From: Hypericibacter adhaerens
Lineage (GTDB): Bacteria > Pseudomonadota > Alphaproteobacteria > Dongiales > Dongiaceae
Length of the DNA stretch: 64,000 nucleotides
NCBI RefSeq assembly: GCF_008728835.1
Contig: NZ_CP042582.1
Location: forward strand, 2,197,001-2,261,000
Direction of reading: 5' to 3'
Shown: one piece after another, positions 9,133 to 17,052 of the stretch
How the letters are laid out: every line of letters begins with the position of its first letter
How positions within the stretch are numbered: the stretch's first letter is position 1
The notes under the pieces: generated by a model
Told to the model about the DNA's origin: nothing
The model's database searches: none
The model's input: only the letters and a program-made list of their open reading frames with translations
Program-made: the position numbers and the translations under genes

Positions 9133-10074
9133 ATGAAGAAAATCCTATACATGGGAGTGGCTGGCTGCGCGCTGTTGATCGCCAATGCGGCCTCGGCGGA
9201 CGTGAATATCCTAGCGAACATCAACAAGACCAAGGATATCACCGTCACCGAGTGGATCACGATCTCCAAGACCGTGAACCTCACCGCCGTGGTTGACATC
9301 ACGCCCGGCAAAGCCGCCGAAGCGACCGGTATCGTCAACCAGACGAACTACGACAACGAGGCCTGCGGCAACTGCGCCGAGAAGATCGATGCCATCATCG
9401 ATTCGATCGACGGCAACACCGGCCTCGTCAACAACAACCAGTCCGCGGGCAACATGAACAACCAGGGCAACGCCGTTTCCGTTGCCTGGGATCTGGATCG
9501 CCCGCCGGGAGCACCGCCGCCGCCGCCGCAGGTTCCGGCGCCGGGCCGCAGCGGTTTCGCCAACTCGTCGGCGGACGTCGACCAGAAGAACGGGTCCTTC
9601 TCGCCGGATGAGTCGACGACCGACATCCAGGCCGCGGCTGTGTTGGGGGATCCGAACATCGTCGACACGATCAACCTGCTGTTCCGCGACGCGATCATTT
9701 CCGGGTCGATCAACAGCAACACGGGCGTGGTTCAGGTCAACCAGTCGGTCGGCAACATGAACAACCAGGCGAACCAGTTCGTGCTGGCGGTCAGCTTGCT
9801 GGGCGACAGCCAGCAGGGCGGCGTGGCGCTGTCGGAAGCCGATCTGGGTCAGGTGACCACCGGCAACTACGCGCAAGAGTCCGACAACGTTCCGACCAGC
9901 GACGACACCACCCTGGTGGGGATCAACAAGAATACGACGATCGAGAATTCGATCAGCTTCAACACCGGCGTGATCGGTGTGAACCAGTCGGCGGGCAACA
10001 TGTCGAACCAGGCCAACAACGTCTCCGCGGCGGTGGTGGTGGTCGGCAGCGGCAGCCCTCCGGGCGCACCGTAA
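9133..10074 (+). CDS. Secreted three-repeat Asn/Gln-rich protein A (candidate Fap-like amyloid subunit)
   Basis: This 313-residue protein has a signal peptide (MKKILYMGVAGCALLIANAASA, cleavage near residue 22), so it is exported. Three long repeats lie near residues 92-114, 192-214 and 272-295, each fitting N-x-G-[IV]-x-x-[VI]-N-Q-x-[AV]-G-N-M-x-N-Q (the first repeat diverges slightly), and are joined by variable acidic linkers. Short Asn/Gln motifs such as NQTNYDN recur between them. Three imperfect repeats with linkers is the layout known for FapB and FapC amyloid subunits. Unlike its paralogues it has a CxxC pair (C78, C81) and a Pro-rich linker near 123-138. Amyloid function is inferred from architecture and operon context, not from recognised sequence identity. 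Confidence 0.65.
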   Translation: MKKILYMGVAGCALLIANAASADVNILANINKTKDITVTEWITISKTVNLTAVVDITPGKAAEATGIVNQTNYDNEACGNCAEKIDAIIDSIDGNTGLVNNNQSAGNMNNQGNAVSVAWDLDRPPGAPPPPPQVPAPGRSGFANSSADVDQKNGSFSPDESTTDIQAAAVLGDPNIVDTINLLFRDAIISGSINSNTGVVQVNQSVGNMNNQANQFVLAVSLLGDSQQGGVALSEADLGQVTTGNYAQESDNVPTSDDTTLVGINKNTTIENSISFNTGVIGVNQSAGNMSNQANNVSAAVVVVGSGSPPGAP

Positions 10075-10092
10075 GAGGAAGGAGAACCAGTC

Positions 10093-11046
10093 ATGAAAAA
10101 AGCTCTTCTCGCGACTGCCGGCTCGGCGCTCGCCCTGGTGCTGCTTTCCTACAGCATGCCGGCCTCGGCGGACGTCGACGTCCATGTGACCGTCAACAAG
10201 ACGAAGGACATCACCGTCAGCGAGTTCATCACGATCTCGAAGACGGTGCTGATCGACGTCACCACGAACGTCACCTATCACTCGGCGGCGGAAGCTGACG
10301 CGATCGTGAATCAGACCAACAACGACAACACGGTCACGCACACCGTCATCCAGCTGAAGAACGCTCCGGACTCCGACGAACCGCCGCCGGAACAGCAGCT
10401 CAACAACTTCGGGCTGCGCAAGGTGGCGTCGATCACCAACTCGATCAACACCAACACCGGCATCGTGAACGTCAACCAGGACGTCGGGAACATGAGCAAT
10501 CAGGGCAACCAGGTCGCCCTGGCGGTCTCGACCCCGGCGAACACCGGTAACCAGAACGCGCGGCCGGTGCTGACCAACTCGCAGTCGGAATCGGATCAGT
10601 CCAACTACGACAACCATGTCGTGGAGATCGAGCATCCGAATCCGGAGACCGACTTCTTCACCAGCCCCTACAACGAGTCCGCGTCGATCGACGGCTCGAT
10701 CAACGGGAACATCGGCGTCGTCAACGTCAACCAGAACGCCGGCAACATGAACAACCAGGCCAATTCCGAGGCCCTGGCGGTTGCCCTCGATCTGGCTGGC
10801 GTGGCCCTGTCCGAGGCGGCCCTGGGCCAGGTGAACACCGACAACGCCGGCAGCGACGAAACCGGCAGCGGATCCGCCGGCGTCTTCGAGGCCGGGGTGA
10901 ACAAGCTGGCTTCGGCGACCGGCTCCCTGAACGGCAACACCGGAATCGGTGGCGTCAATCAGTCGGCGGGCAACATGGCCAACCAGGCCAACACCTTCTC
11001 GCTCTCGTTCATCGACGCGGGCGGCGGTGTCGGTTTGGTCCCATGA
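10093..11046 (+). CDS. Secreted three-repeat Asn/Gln-rich protein B (candidate Fap-like amyloid subunit)
   Basis: This 317-residue paralogue lies 18 bases after protein A. The signal peptide ends near SMPASA (residue 26). An N-terminal block (VNKTKDITVSEFITISKTV) is shared with A and C. Long repeats fall near residues 117-140 (NTGIVNVNQDVGNMSNQ), 202-225 and 278-301, with short motifs NQTNNDN, DQSNYDN and GQVNTDN ahead of each. There are no cysteines and few aromatic residues; the protein is rich in Asn, Gln, Ser, Val and Gly, as in beta-solenoid or amyloid-forming secreted proteins. An AGGAAGGAG ribosome site precedes the ATG. Probably a structural subunit of an extracellular fibre. Confidence 0.65.
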   Translation: MKKALLATAGSALALVLLSYSMPASADVDVHVTVNKTKDITVSEFITISKTVLIDVTTNVTYHSAAEADAIVNQTNNDNTVTHTVIQLKNAPDSDEPPPEQQLNNFGLRKVASITNSINTNTGIVNVNQDVGNMSNQGNQVALAVSTPANTGNQNARPVLTNSQSESDQSNYDNHVVEIEHPNPETDFFTSPYNESASIDGSINGNIGVVNVNQNAGNMNNQANSEALAVALDLAGVALSEAALGQVNTDNAGSDETGSGSAGVFEAGVNKLASATGSLNGNTGIGGVNQSAGNMANQANTFSLSFIDAGGGVGLVP

Positions 11047-11072
11047 GCCGATAAGCGGAAAGGAGACAGACC

Positions 11073-12032
11073 ATGAAGAAAGCTCTCTATGCGACCGCCG
11101 GATCGGCCTTGGCTCTCGTCCTGCTTGCTGCCAGCGCGCCGGCCTTCGCCGACGTGAACGCCTTCGCCACGATCAACAAGACGAAGGACATCACGGTCAC
11201 CGAGCAGATCACGATCCACAAGACGGTCACCATCTTCGTCGGCACCCAGTTCACCGACCGCGACATCACGGCCGCGGCCGAGGCGGATGCCCTGCTGAAC
11301 GTGACCAACAGCAACAACAAGGTGGACGGCCAGGACATCAATGTCGACGAGGACGGGAATCCGGTGTCGGATCACGGCGATCCGCCGGGCACCGACTACC
11401 ATATCCAGCTCTCGGCCGTGATCGGCGGCGAGGAAGGTGGTTCCGTCAACAATAATATCGGCGTCTTCGGCTTCAACCAGGACGTCGGCAACATGACGAA
11501 CCAGGGCAACGCGGTCTCCGTTGCCGGTATCTCGAACCTGCCGGCCTTCGCGAATTCCCAGGCGGAAGCCGATCAGTCGAATACCGACAACAGCTCGTAT
11601 GACTTCGAGCGGATCCGGTCAGCCGAAGACGGTCATGTCCTCTCCTTCGAGGACATCCAGGCCGATCACGATCCGACGTCGTTCCAGGTCGGCAAGTCGA
11701 CCCTGATCGACGGTTCGATCAACACCAACACCGGCGTGATCAACGTCAACCAGAACGCCGGCAACATGAACAACCAGAACAACGGCGTGGCACTTGCCGT
11801 CGGTCTGGGCGCGCTGGTGGCGCTGTCGGAAGGCGCCCTCGGCCAGACCAATGCCGGCAACTTCGTGAGCGAAGTCGAGACGGTGAAGACCGATACGATC
11901 TCCGATTCGATCAACGGCAACACCGGCATCGTCAACGTGAACCAGTCGGTCGGCAACATGAACAACCAGGGCAACGTGGTGAGCCTCGCGGCCGTGGCCT
12001 CGGGCGCCATCATCGCGTCGCCTCCGCAGTAA
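11073..12032 (+). CDS. Secreted three-repeat Asn/Gln-rich protein C (candidate Fap-like amyloid subunit)
   Basis: This 319-residue third copy is closest to B in its signal peptide and first block (INKTKDITVTEQITIHKTV). Long repeats lie near residues 126-148, 214-237 and 280-302, each containing G-N-M-[NT]-N-Q; short motifs (NVTNSNN, DQSNTDN, GQTNAGN) precede them. There is no cysteine. The linkers are long and acidic (for example VDEDGNPVSDHGD), compatible with solubility before assembly. Genes A, B and C look like tandem duplications, so they may co-assemble or replace one another. A strong hairpin follows the stop at 12046-12075. The amyloid assignment is inferred from architecture. Confidence 0.65.
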   Translation: MKKALYATAGSALALVLLAASAPAFADVNAFATINKTKDITVTEQITIHKTVTIFVGTQFTDRDITAAAEADALLNVTNSNNKVDGQDINVDEDGNPVSDHGDPPGTDYHIQLSAVIGGEEGGSVNNNIGVFGFNQDVGNMTNQGNAVSVAGISNLPAFANSQAEADQSNTDNSSYDFERIRSAEDGHVLSFEDIQADHDPTSFQVGKSTLIDGSINTNTGVINVNQNAGNMNNQNNGVALAVGLGALVALSEGALGQTNAGNFVSEVETVKTDTISDSINGNTGIVNVNQSVGNMNNQGNVVSLAAVASGAIIASPPQ

Positions 12033-12045
12033 CCGGACCTGATTG

Positions 12046-12075
12046 GGGGAGGGAAGACGATCGTTTTCCCTCCCC
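12046..12075 (+). terminator. Intra-operon hairpin (attenuator or processing site)
   Basis: Arms GGGGAGGGAA (12046-12055) and TTCCCTCCCC (12066-12075) are perfectly complementary. The ten bases between them contain the palindrome ACGATCGT and can extend the pairing with a G-U pair. There is no long U-tract, and the next gene starts only 90 bases on in the same direction. It fits a leaky terminator or an mRNA-stabilising hairpin separating the three large subunit genes from the downstream accessory genes. Confidence 0.6.
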
Positions 12076-12164
12076 TCGACTTCTCGAATTCCTCTACGCC
12101 AGCGGTCTTCAAGTTTCGCCTCGACATTCGTTTAGCTCTTTCGTTGCGAGCCACGGGGTCAGGA

Positions 12165-12956
12165 ATGAAGCGTTTGATGCTCCTTTCTGCTGTCGGCGTA
12201 CTCGCCTTGGCCGTGCAGGCACCGGCGGCGGGCGCGGCCGATCCGGTGGCGACCGTGCTGATGAGCCCGGAGGCGGGCCTGCTGATGACCATGCCCGCCG
12301 GCATCGACGGCGTCGCGTCGGTGGTCAATTCGAGCACGGCCAGCGCGGAAGTCGACGTCGAGGCCGTTCAGAGCCTCGTCGGCAACAGCGTGATCGTCGA
12401 CGGCGGCAACCGCTCGGTCGAGTTCGTCGACAGCGGCAACCTCCTGGCCGGCGTCCTGAGCATCAATCAGGAAGCGGGCAACATGAACCAGCAAGCCAAT
12501 GTGCGATCGATCGCGGTCGCCATGGCCGACGGCGGTTTCGGCGACGTCCAGATCGGCGTCAATACGCTGCAGGAGCTACGCAACAACAGCCTCACCGTCG
12601 GCGGCGTCTCCGATACGAGCGTCACGATCGCCAACAGCTTCAACAACGGCAGCGGCATCGTCGGCATCAACCAGACCGCCGGCAACATGAACCAGCAGCT
12701 CTCCGTGGTGGCGATCGGGATCGGCCTGAATGTCGGACCGGACGCTGTCCAGATCGGCGATACCCAGCTGGGCCAGATCGGCACCGATGCCGACAACCAG
12801 CGCACCGACGACGGGCTGCTGGATACCGGTCACAACAGCCTGACCAACTCCTTCAACGATTTCTCGGGCATCGCCCAGGTCAGCCAGGTCACGGGGGACA
12901 TGAACCGCGTGACCCAGGTGGTCGGCGTCTCCCTGACCACCATGTCCGCGCCATGA
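12165..12956 (+). CDS. Secreted repeat protein D (minor subunit or nucleator candidate)
   Basis: This 263-residue protein has a signal peptide (MKRLMLLSAVGVLALAVQAPAAGA). It shares the repeat type of A-C in a divergent form: GVLSINQEAGNMNQQAN near 96-112, GIVGINQTAGNMNQQLS near 164-180 and a degenerate third copy GIAQVSQVTGDMNRVTQ near 235-251. The N-terminal NKTKDIT block of A-C is missing. It is smaller and lies beyond the hairpin at 12046, so it is probably made in lower amounts. By analogy with FapB it could nucleate or cap fibres; this is inference. ATG 12165, after GGGG, is preferred over a start at 12144. Its stop overlaps the peptidase ATG. Confidence 0.62.
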   Translation: MKRLMLLSAVGVLALAVQAPAAGAADPVATVLMSPEAGLLMTMPAGIDGVASVVNSSTASAEVDVEAVQSLVGNSVIVDGGNRSVEFVDSGNLLAGVLSINQEAGNMNQQANVRSIAVAMADGGFGDVQIGVNTLQELRNNSLTVGGVSDTSVTIANSFNNGSGIVGINQTAGNMNQQLSVVAIGIGLNVGPDAVQIGDTQLGQIGTDADNQRTDDGLLDTGHNSLTNSFNDFSGIAQVSQVTGDMNRVTQVVGVSLTTMSAP

Positions 12957-13648
12957 CCCGCGCCCGCATCCTCGTACTGGCGTCGGCCTTGCTGCTGCTG
13001 GCGTCCGTGACCGAACCCGCCCTTGCGACGGACAGCATTCCGCTCCCGGGCAATACCACCATCCGGGCGCCGGTCACGAGCTATTTCGGGCTGCGATTCA
13101 AGCAGGTCGTGAGGCAGGGCTACGACGTGAGCTGCGGCGCCGCCGCGCTGGCGACCCTGCTGAAGTACTATTACGGGATGGATGTGGGCGAGAAGCAGAT
13201 CATCGAGGAGATCTTCGCCAACAGCACCGACGAGCAGAAGCAGAAGATCAACGCCTACGGCTTCTCGATGCTCGAGCTCAAGCATTACGGTGAATCCCTG
13301 GGGTTCGTCGGCGGCGGCTTCAAGCTCGACAGCGTGGAGAAGCTGGCGAAGCTGCGGGTGCCGGCGCTGACCCTGATTACCGTGCGTGGCTACAAGCATT
13401 TCGTGGTGCTGAAGGGCCTCTATCGGGGCCAGGTCTACATCGCCGATCCCGCCTTCGGAAACCGATCGCGCCCGCTGGAGCGGTTCGCGACCGAATGGGA
13501 CGGCGTCATCCTGGTGCTGGTCAGCGACAAGTTCACAGGGCGCAACGACTTCTCCGCCGACGGCTCCTTGCGGGCGCCGGCGGACGGCGTGCTGCCCCTG
13601 ATCGATCGATATGCGCGGCCGATCACGCGATCGCCGACGGAGTTCTGA
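12953..13648 (+). CDS. C39-family cysteine peptidase (FapD-like)
   Basis: This 231-residue protein has an N-terminal signal or anchor (residues 1-26) and a C39 peptidase domain. Catalytic residues are visible: oxyanion Q55 in RQGYDVSCGAAAL, nucleophile C61, H149 in GYKHFVVLKG and D165 in YIADPAFG. It is a stand-alone peptidase, without the ABC transporter part found in bacteriocin exporters. C39 enzymes typically cut after a double glycine in a leader, and the next gene encodes such a motif. A stand-alone periplasmic C39 peptidase (FapD) is a hallmark of fap operons. ATGA overlap with the repeat-protein D gene implies coupled translation. Confidence 0.85.
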   Translation: MTRARILVLASALLLLASVTEPALATDSIPLPGNTTIRAPVTSYFGLRFKQVVRQGYDVSCGAAALATLLKYYYGMDVGEKQIIEEIFANSTDEQKQKINAYGFSMLELKHYGESLGFVGGGFKLDSVEKLAKLRVPALTLITVRGYKHFVVLKGLYRGQVYIADPAFGNRSRPLERFATEWDGVILVLVSDKFTGRNDFSADGSLRAPADGVLPLIDRYARPITRSPTEF

Positions 13649-13675
13649 CAGACGGGTTCACTCGGGGAGGTTGAG

Positions 13676-14152
13676 ATGTCGCGGAAATGGGCGTGGCTTC
13701 TGGGTGCAGCTTTCCTGTCGGTGGCGGCCATGCCGGCCGGCGCGGACGAGCTCAAGGCCAAATCCCTGGACACACTGACCCAGATGGCGGCGTGGGCAAC
13801 GCCGCTCAATGACGAGCAGATGGGCGAGATGCGCGGCGGCTTCGCGGGCCTCGCTTTCAACGTGATCATGTCGGGCACCATCGAGCATCTGGCGGATCCG
13901 GGAACCGGCGCCAACGGCGTGGCCGGCGCGCCCGATCCGACCGTGACCCAGAGCGACGGCATGGTGAACATCCAGACCGCGATCGGCAATTTCAACGGCG
14001 CGCAGGGCGTGTTCCAGCTCGCGAATCTCGATCACAGCAATTTCAACGTCATCAATCAGAACATGTTCGTGCAGATCGCGATCATCGACGTGGCGAATGC
14101 CGCGAGCATCCCGACCATCCAGACTCTGCTGAACGGTGCGTTCCACAACTGA
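13676..14152 (+). CDS. Small secreted protein with double-glycine leader motif (FapE-position)
   Basis: This 158-residue protein has a signal peptide (cleavage near AGA, residue 23), then LNDEQMGEMRGG at residues 44-55. Relative to the second glycine this places L at -12, Q at -8, M at -7, M at -4 and GG at -2/-1, matching the double-glycine consensus cleaved by C39 peptidases. The remaining part (56-158) is rich in Asn, Gln and Ile (NIQTAIGNFNGAQGVFQLAN, HSNFNVINQNM) and may be a short amyloid-like or beta-helical chain. It is probably the substrate of the peptidase encoded just upstream. A GGGGAGG ribosome site precedes ATG 13676. I do not recognise the family. Confidence 0.62.
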   Translation: MSRKWAWLLGAAFLSVAAMPAGADELKAKSLDTLTQMAAWATPLNDEQMGEMRGGFAGLAFNVIMSGTIEHLADPGTGANGVAGAPDPTVTQSDGMVNIQTAIGNFNGAQGVFQLANLDHSNFNVINQNMFVQIAIIDVANAASIPTIQTLLNGAFHN

Positions 14153-14436
14153 TCGGATCGGGTCGGACGCTGCACGCGGGTGCCACGGCCGGTGAGAAAC
14201 AACGGCCAGGCCCGCCCGAATGCTTCTGCGGTTCGGAGGGGGATTTGACCGATATGTCCTTGTTCAGACGGCGGGCGGCAACCCGAAGCTGGGAGTTCGG
14301 CCTCGGGGCGGACAGTTGTCTGTCGTCCTGGCGCGATCGGGATCCCTTCGCCGCGGACCTCGATGCCGGTCGCGGCGAAGACGGGGCATCGATCCCGAAT
14401 CCCTCCCGAGAGGCACCCATCGGATCAGGATGGGCG

Positions 14437-15903
14437 GTGCAAGGCATGGCACGGCGATCATCGGCGCTGCCCGGGACGGGGCGGCAAGGCGAGGCGGACA
14501 CGCATGGCCGGCGCCGCTGGAGCGCGCTCACGGCCGCGACCTCGATCGCGATCTGGCTGGTGTTCGTCGCGCCCGCGCTGGCCCAGGATGCATCCGGCAC
14601 GGGAAGCGCCAATGCGGGCGCCTCGACCGGCGATATTGCCGCGATGCTGCGGCGCCAGCAGCAGATGATCGACGAGCAGGCGCGCAAGCTCGAGGAACAG
14701 GCGCGGCTGCTGCAGCAGCAGGAGCAGGCGCTGCGTCAGCAGCAGACCCAGATCGACGATCTGCAGCGCCAGTCGGCCGGTGGCGCCACATTCCTCCTGC
14801 CGGCGACAATGGCGATGCCCGACCTCGACACCCAGAACACACCCTATCTTCGCACCGACGAGGTGATCCCCGTGCCGCCCGATACCGGCGAGACGCCGCC
14901 CGCTGGCAGCCCGTCGGGGACGCCGCCCGCGGGCACCGCCCCGTCCGGGACGCCGCCTTCCGGCGGCACGGCGGAAGAGCAGCGTCCGGAATCGGAGCGG
15001 CCGCCGGAGCAGCTGCTGGTCGAGCGGGGCGGCGTGCTCCTGCCGGCCGGCACGCTGCAGCTCGAGCCCAGCATCGAGTACGACTATTATTCGAACAGCA
15101 ACGTGGCGATCAACGGCTTCACCATCTTCGACGCGATCGTCATCGGCAATGTGCGGGTCGACGAGGTCAATCGCAACGTCGTCACCGCGGCGGCGACGGC
15201 GCGCTACGGCGTCACCGACCGCGTTCAGGTCGAGGCCCGCGTGCCCTACGTCTACCGGAAGGACAGCACGACCTTCGGCGTGGGCACGGGAACCCAGCAG
15301 GAGTTCCAGACCGACGGCTACGATATCGGCGACGTGCAGCTCACCGCGTCCTACCAGCCGATCATCGGCGACGGCGCCCTGATCCCCGATACCATCCTGC
15401 GCGTGTTCACGCGCCTGCCGACCGGCCGCGACGCCTTCGGGATCGGCACGGAGGATATCGGCAACAACCGCACGGTGCTCAAGGAGCCGCCGACCGGCAC
15501 CGGCTTCTACGGGGTGGGCGCGGGCTTCACCCTGGTCTGGCGCGTCGATCCGGTGGTGTTCTTCGGCGGCTTCAGCTACACGGGAAACCTGTCCGACGAC
15601 AAGGGTGCTTCCGGCAACATCGACCCCGGCGATACCTACGAGTTCTATGGCGGCATCAACGTGGCGCTGAGCGAGCTGGTCTCGATGAACCTGTCGTTCG
15701 ACGATCAGCTCACCAGCTCGACCACGCAGAACGGCGACAAGGTGGTCAATACGGATTTCACGGATGCCCGCCTGATCCTCGGCACATCCGTGGGCGTCGC
15801 CCCAGGCACCACCCTGACCTTCAATGCGTCGGCCGGCCTCACCGATCAGTCGCCGGACTTCGCCTTCACGATCAGCCTGCCCATCACCTTCTCGATCTTC
15901 TGA
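14437..15903 (+). CDS. Outer-membrane beta-barrel with N-terminal coiled coil (FapF-like exporter)
   Basis: From the GTG at 14437 (AGGA site 14427-14430) the protein has 488 residues. It has a signal segment (LTAATSIAIWLVFVAPALAQ, residues 31-50), a Gln/Glu-rich coiled coil at about 66-112, a Pro/Gly/Ser linker at about 145-190, and a C-terminal region of about 200-488 with alternating amphipathic strands resembling the MetA-pathway/transporter barrel family, ending in Phe as outer-membrane barrels do. Coiled coil plus barrel is the known design of FapF, the trimeric secretion pore for Fap fibres. The frame is open to a TTG at 14245, but those codons are unlike the rest and would bury the signal peptide; ATG 14446 is another option. 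Confidence 0.7.
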   Translation: MQGMARRSSALPGTGRQGEADTHGRRRWSALTAATSIAIWLVFVAPALAQDASGTGSANAGASTGDIAAMLRRQQQMIDEQARKLEEQARLLQQQEQALRQQQTQIDDLQRQSAGGATFLLPATMAMPDLDTQNTPYLRTDEVIPVPPDTGETPPAGSPSGTPPAGTAPSGTPPSGGTAEEQRPESERPPEQLLVERGGVLLPAGTLQLEPSIEYDYYSNSNVAINGFTIFDAIVIGNVRVDEVNRNVVTAAATARYGVTDRVQVEARVPYVYRKDSTTFGVGTGTQQEFQTDGYDIGDVQLTASYQPIIGDGALIPDTILRVFTRLPTGRDAFGIGTEDIGNNRTVLKEPPTGTGFYGVGAGFTLVWRVDPVVFFGGFSYTGNLSDDKGASGNIDPGDTYEFYGGINVALSELVSMNLSFDDQLTSSTTQNGDKVVNTDFTDARLILGTSVGVAPGTTLTFNASAGLTDQSPDFAFTISLPITFSIF

Positions 15904-15982
15904 GGCCGGGTCCATCCCCTTTTGGCCTCTGCGCGCGCGGGCATCGCCCGTCGCGGCAAACCGAAGGGGCGGCTCTGCGAGA

Positions 15983-16010
15983 TGTCATCCCCGCTGTCGC
16001 GGGGATGACA
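15983..16010. terminator. Perfect palindrome between convergent genes
   Basis: Arms TGTCATCCCCGC (15983-15994) and GCGGGGATGACA (15999-16010) flank the loop TGTC. It sits between the ends of the FapF-like gene and the minus-strand binding-protein gene, a good place for a bidirectional terminator. The core resembles short dispersed palindromes seen in many proteobacterial genomes, so it may be one copy of a REP-like family. Confidence 0.6.
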
Positions 16011-16062
16011 CTCAGAATTCAGAATGGCGAGCGGAGCGGGTGGGGGAGACCGGTTGTTCGGC

Positions 16063-17052
16063 TCACTGCAGGGTCTTGACCGCCGCGTCGGCGAAGCGGT
16101 TGTCCACATAGCCGGCCAGCTTCGGCGCCACCTTCAGGATCTTGTCGGCGTTCAGGGCCCAACCGTTATACTCGGCATCGGTCACGGCGGCCGCCGACCA
16201 GGAATACTGGTCGTACTTGATCATCTTGACCCAGGCCTGGGCCATGGGCGGGGCCACCACGACGCCCTGCCGGTGGAAGAAGATCTGCAGCACCCGGGCG
16301 GCATCCTCCGGGTCCTTCTGGATGTAGGCGACCGATTTGACCCAGGCGTTCACGAATCGCTGGGTCAGGTCCGCGTCCTTCGTGACCGTGTCGCTGCGCG
16401 CCACCAACGGAATGGCGCCGATCACGCCGATCATCTTCGTGACGCCGGCCGCGTCCAGCACGACATTGCCTTCCTTCTTGTCGACCAGCGGCACGGTGAA
16501 GTGGCGGGTCTCGAAGACCGCGTCGGCCTTCTTGTCGGCCAGGGACTTGAGGAGGGCGTCGGCGGACATGTTGGCGATCTTCACGTCGGTCGGCTTCAGC
16601 TTGGCCTGGTTGAGGAGGCGCACCAGGACGGGCAGCGCTTCGGATCCCTGGACCACCGCCACGGTCTTGCCCTTGAGATCGGCCACCGCCTTGATATTGC
16701 TGTCGGGCCGGGCGACGAGCTCCATCTCCGTGCCCCAGCCGCCCTGGGCGATGACCTTGATGGGCAGCTTCGCCGCGACCATGACCAGCATCACGCGCTG
16801 GGGAACGAGCGCGAAGTCGGTGGTCCCCACCGCCAGGGAATCGATGACCGCGGTCGGCGAGGCGACCGCCAGCCCGCTCACGATGATCTTCTGCTCGGCG
16901 AAGAAACCGCGCTCGATGCCGATGATGGCGGGCAGCGCGTCCCAGCCGCTGCCATAGGACAGGCGCGCCAGCGCCATGTCCGCCGCCATGGCCCTGAAGC
17001 TCATCACACCCAAGATCAAAATCGCGAGAGCGAAGGGCCGGATGACGCGCAT
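16063..17052 (-). CDS. NMT1/THI5-like ABC substrate-binding protein
   Basis: This 329-residue periplasmic protein has a signal peptide (residues 1 to about 24, ending FRAMAA). The fold type is that of SsuA/TauA/THI5-like binding proteins: LSYGSGWDALPAIIGIERGFFAEQ at the start, DLKGKTVAVVQGSEA as the second-lobe entry, and KMIKYDQYSWSAAA near the end. Such proteins deliver sulfonates, nitrate, pyrimidines or similar small compounds to an ABC permease. No permease or ATPase gene lies beside it, so it is an orphan here. ATG 17052, preceded by GGGGG, is preferred over a start at 17094. Substrate unknown. Confidence 0.8.
   Translation of the reverse strand: MRVIRPFALAILILGVMSFRAMAADMALARLSYGSGWDALPAIIGIERGFFAEQKIIVSGLAVASPTAVIDSLAVGTTDFALVPQRVMLVMVAAKLPIKVIAQGGWGTEMELVARPDSNIKAVADLKGKTVAVVQGSEALPVLVRLLNQAKLKPTDVKIANMSADALLKSLADKKADAVFETRHFTVPLVDKKEGNVVLDAAGVTKMIGVIGAIPLVARSDTVTKDADLTQRFVNAWVKSVAYIQKDPEDAARVLQIFFHRQGVVVAPPMAQAWVKMIKYDQYSWSAAAVTDAEYNGWALNADKILKVAPKLAGYVDNRFADAAVKTLQ

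Noticed and set aside
9133-12956. CRISPR-like repetitive DNA in the 9-13 kb region
   Set aside because: The repetition is at protein level inside coding sequence, with irregular spacing and variable bases; no short identical direct repeats with spacers are present.
14245-14436. N-terminal extension of the FapF-like protein from a TTG at 14245
   Set aside because: Codons there (AGA, CGA, GGA, TCA, AGT) differ from the rest of the gene, and the extension would place the signal peptide about 95 residues from the N-terminus.
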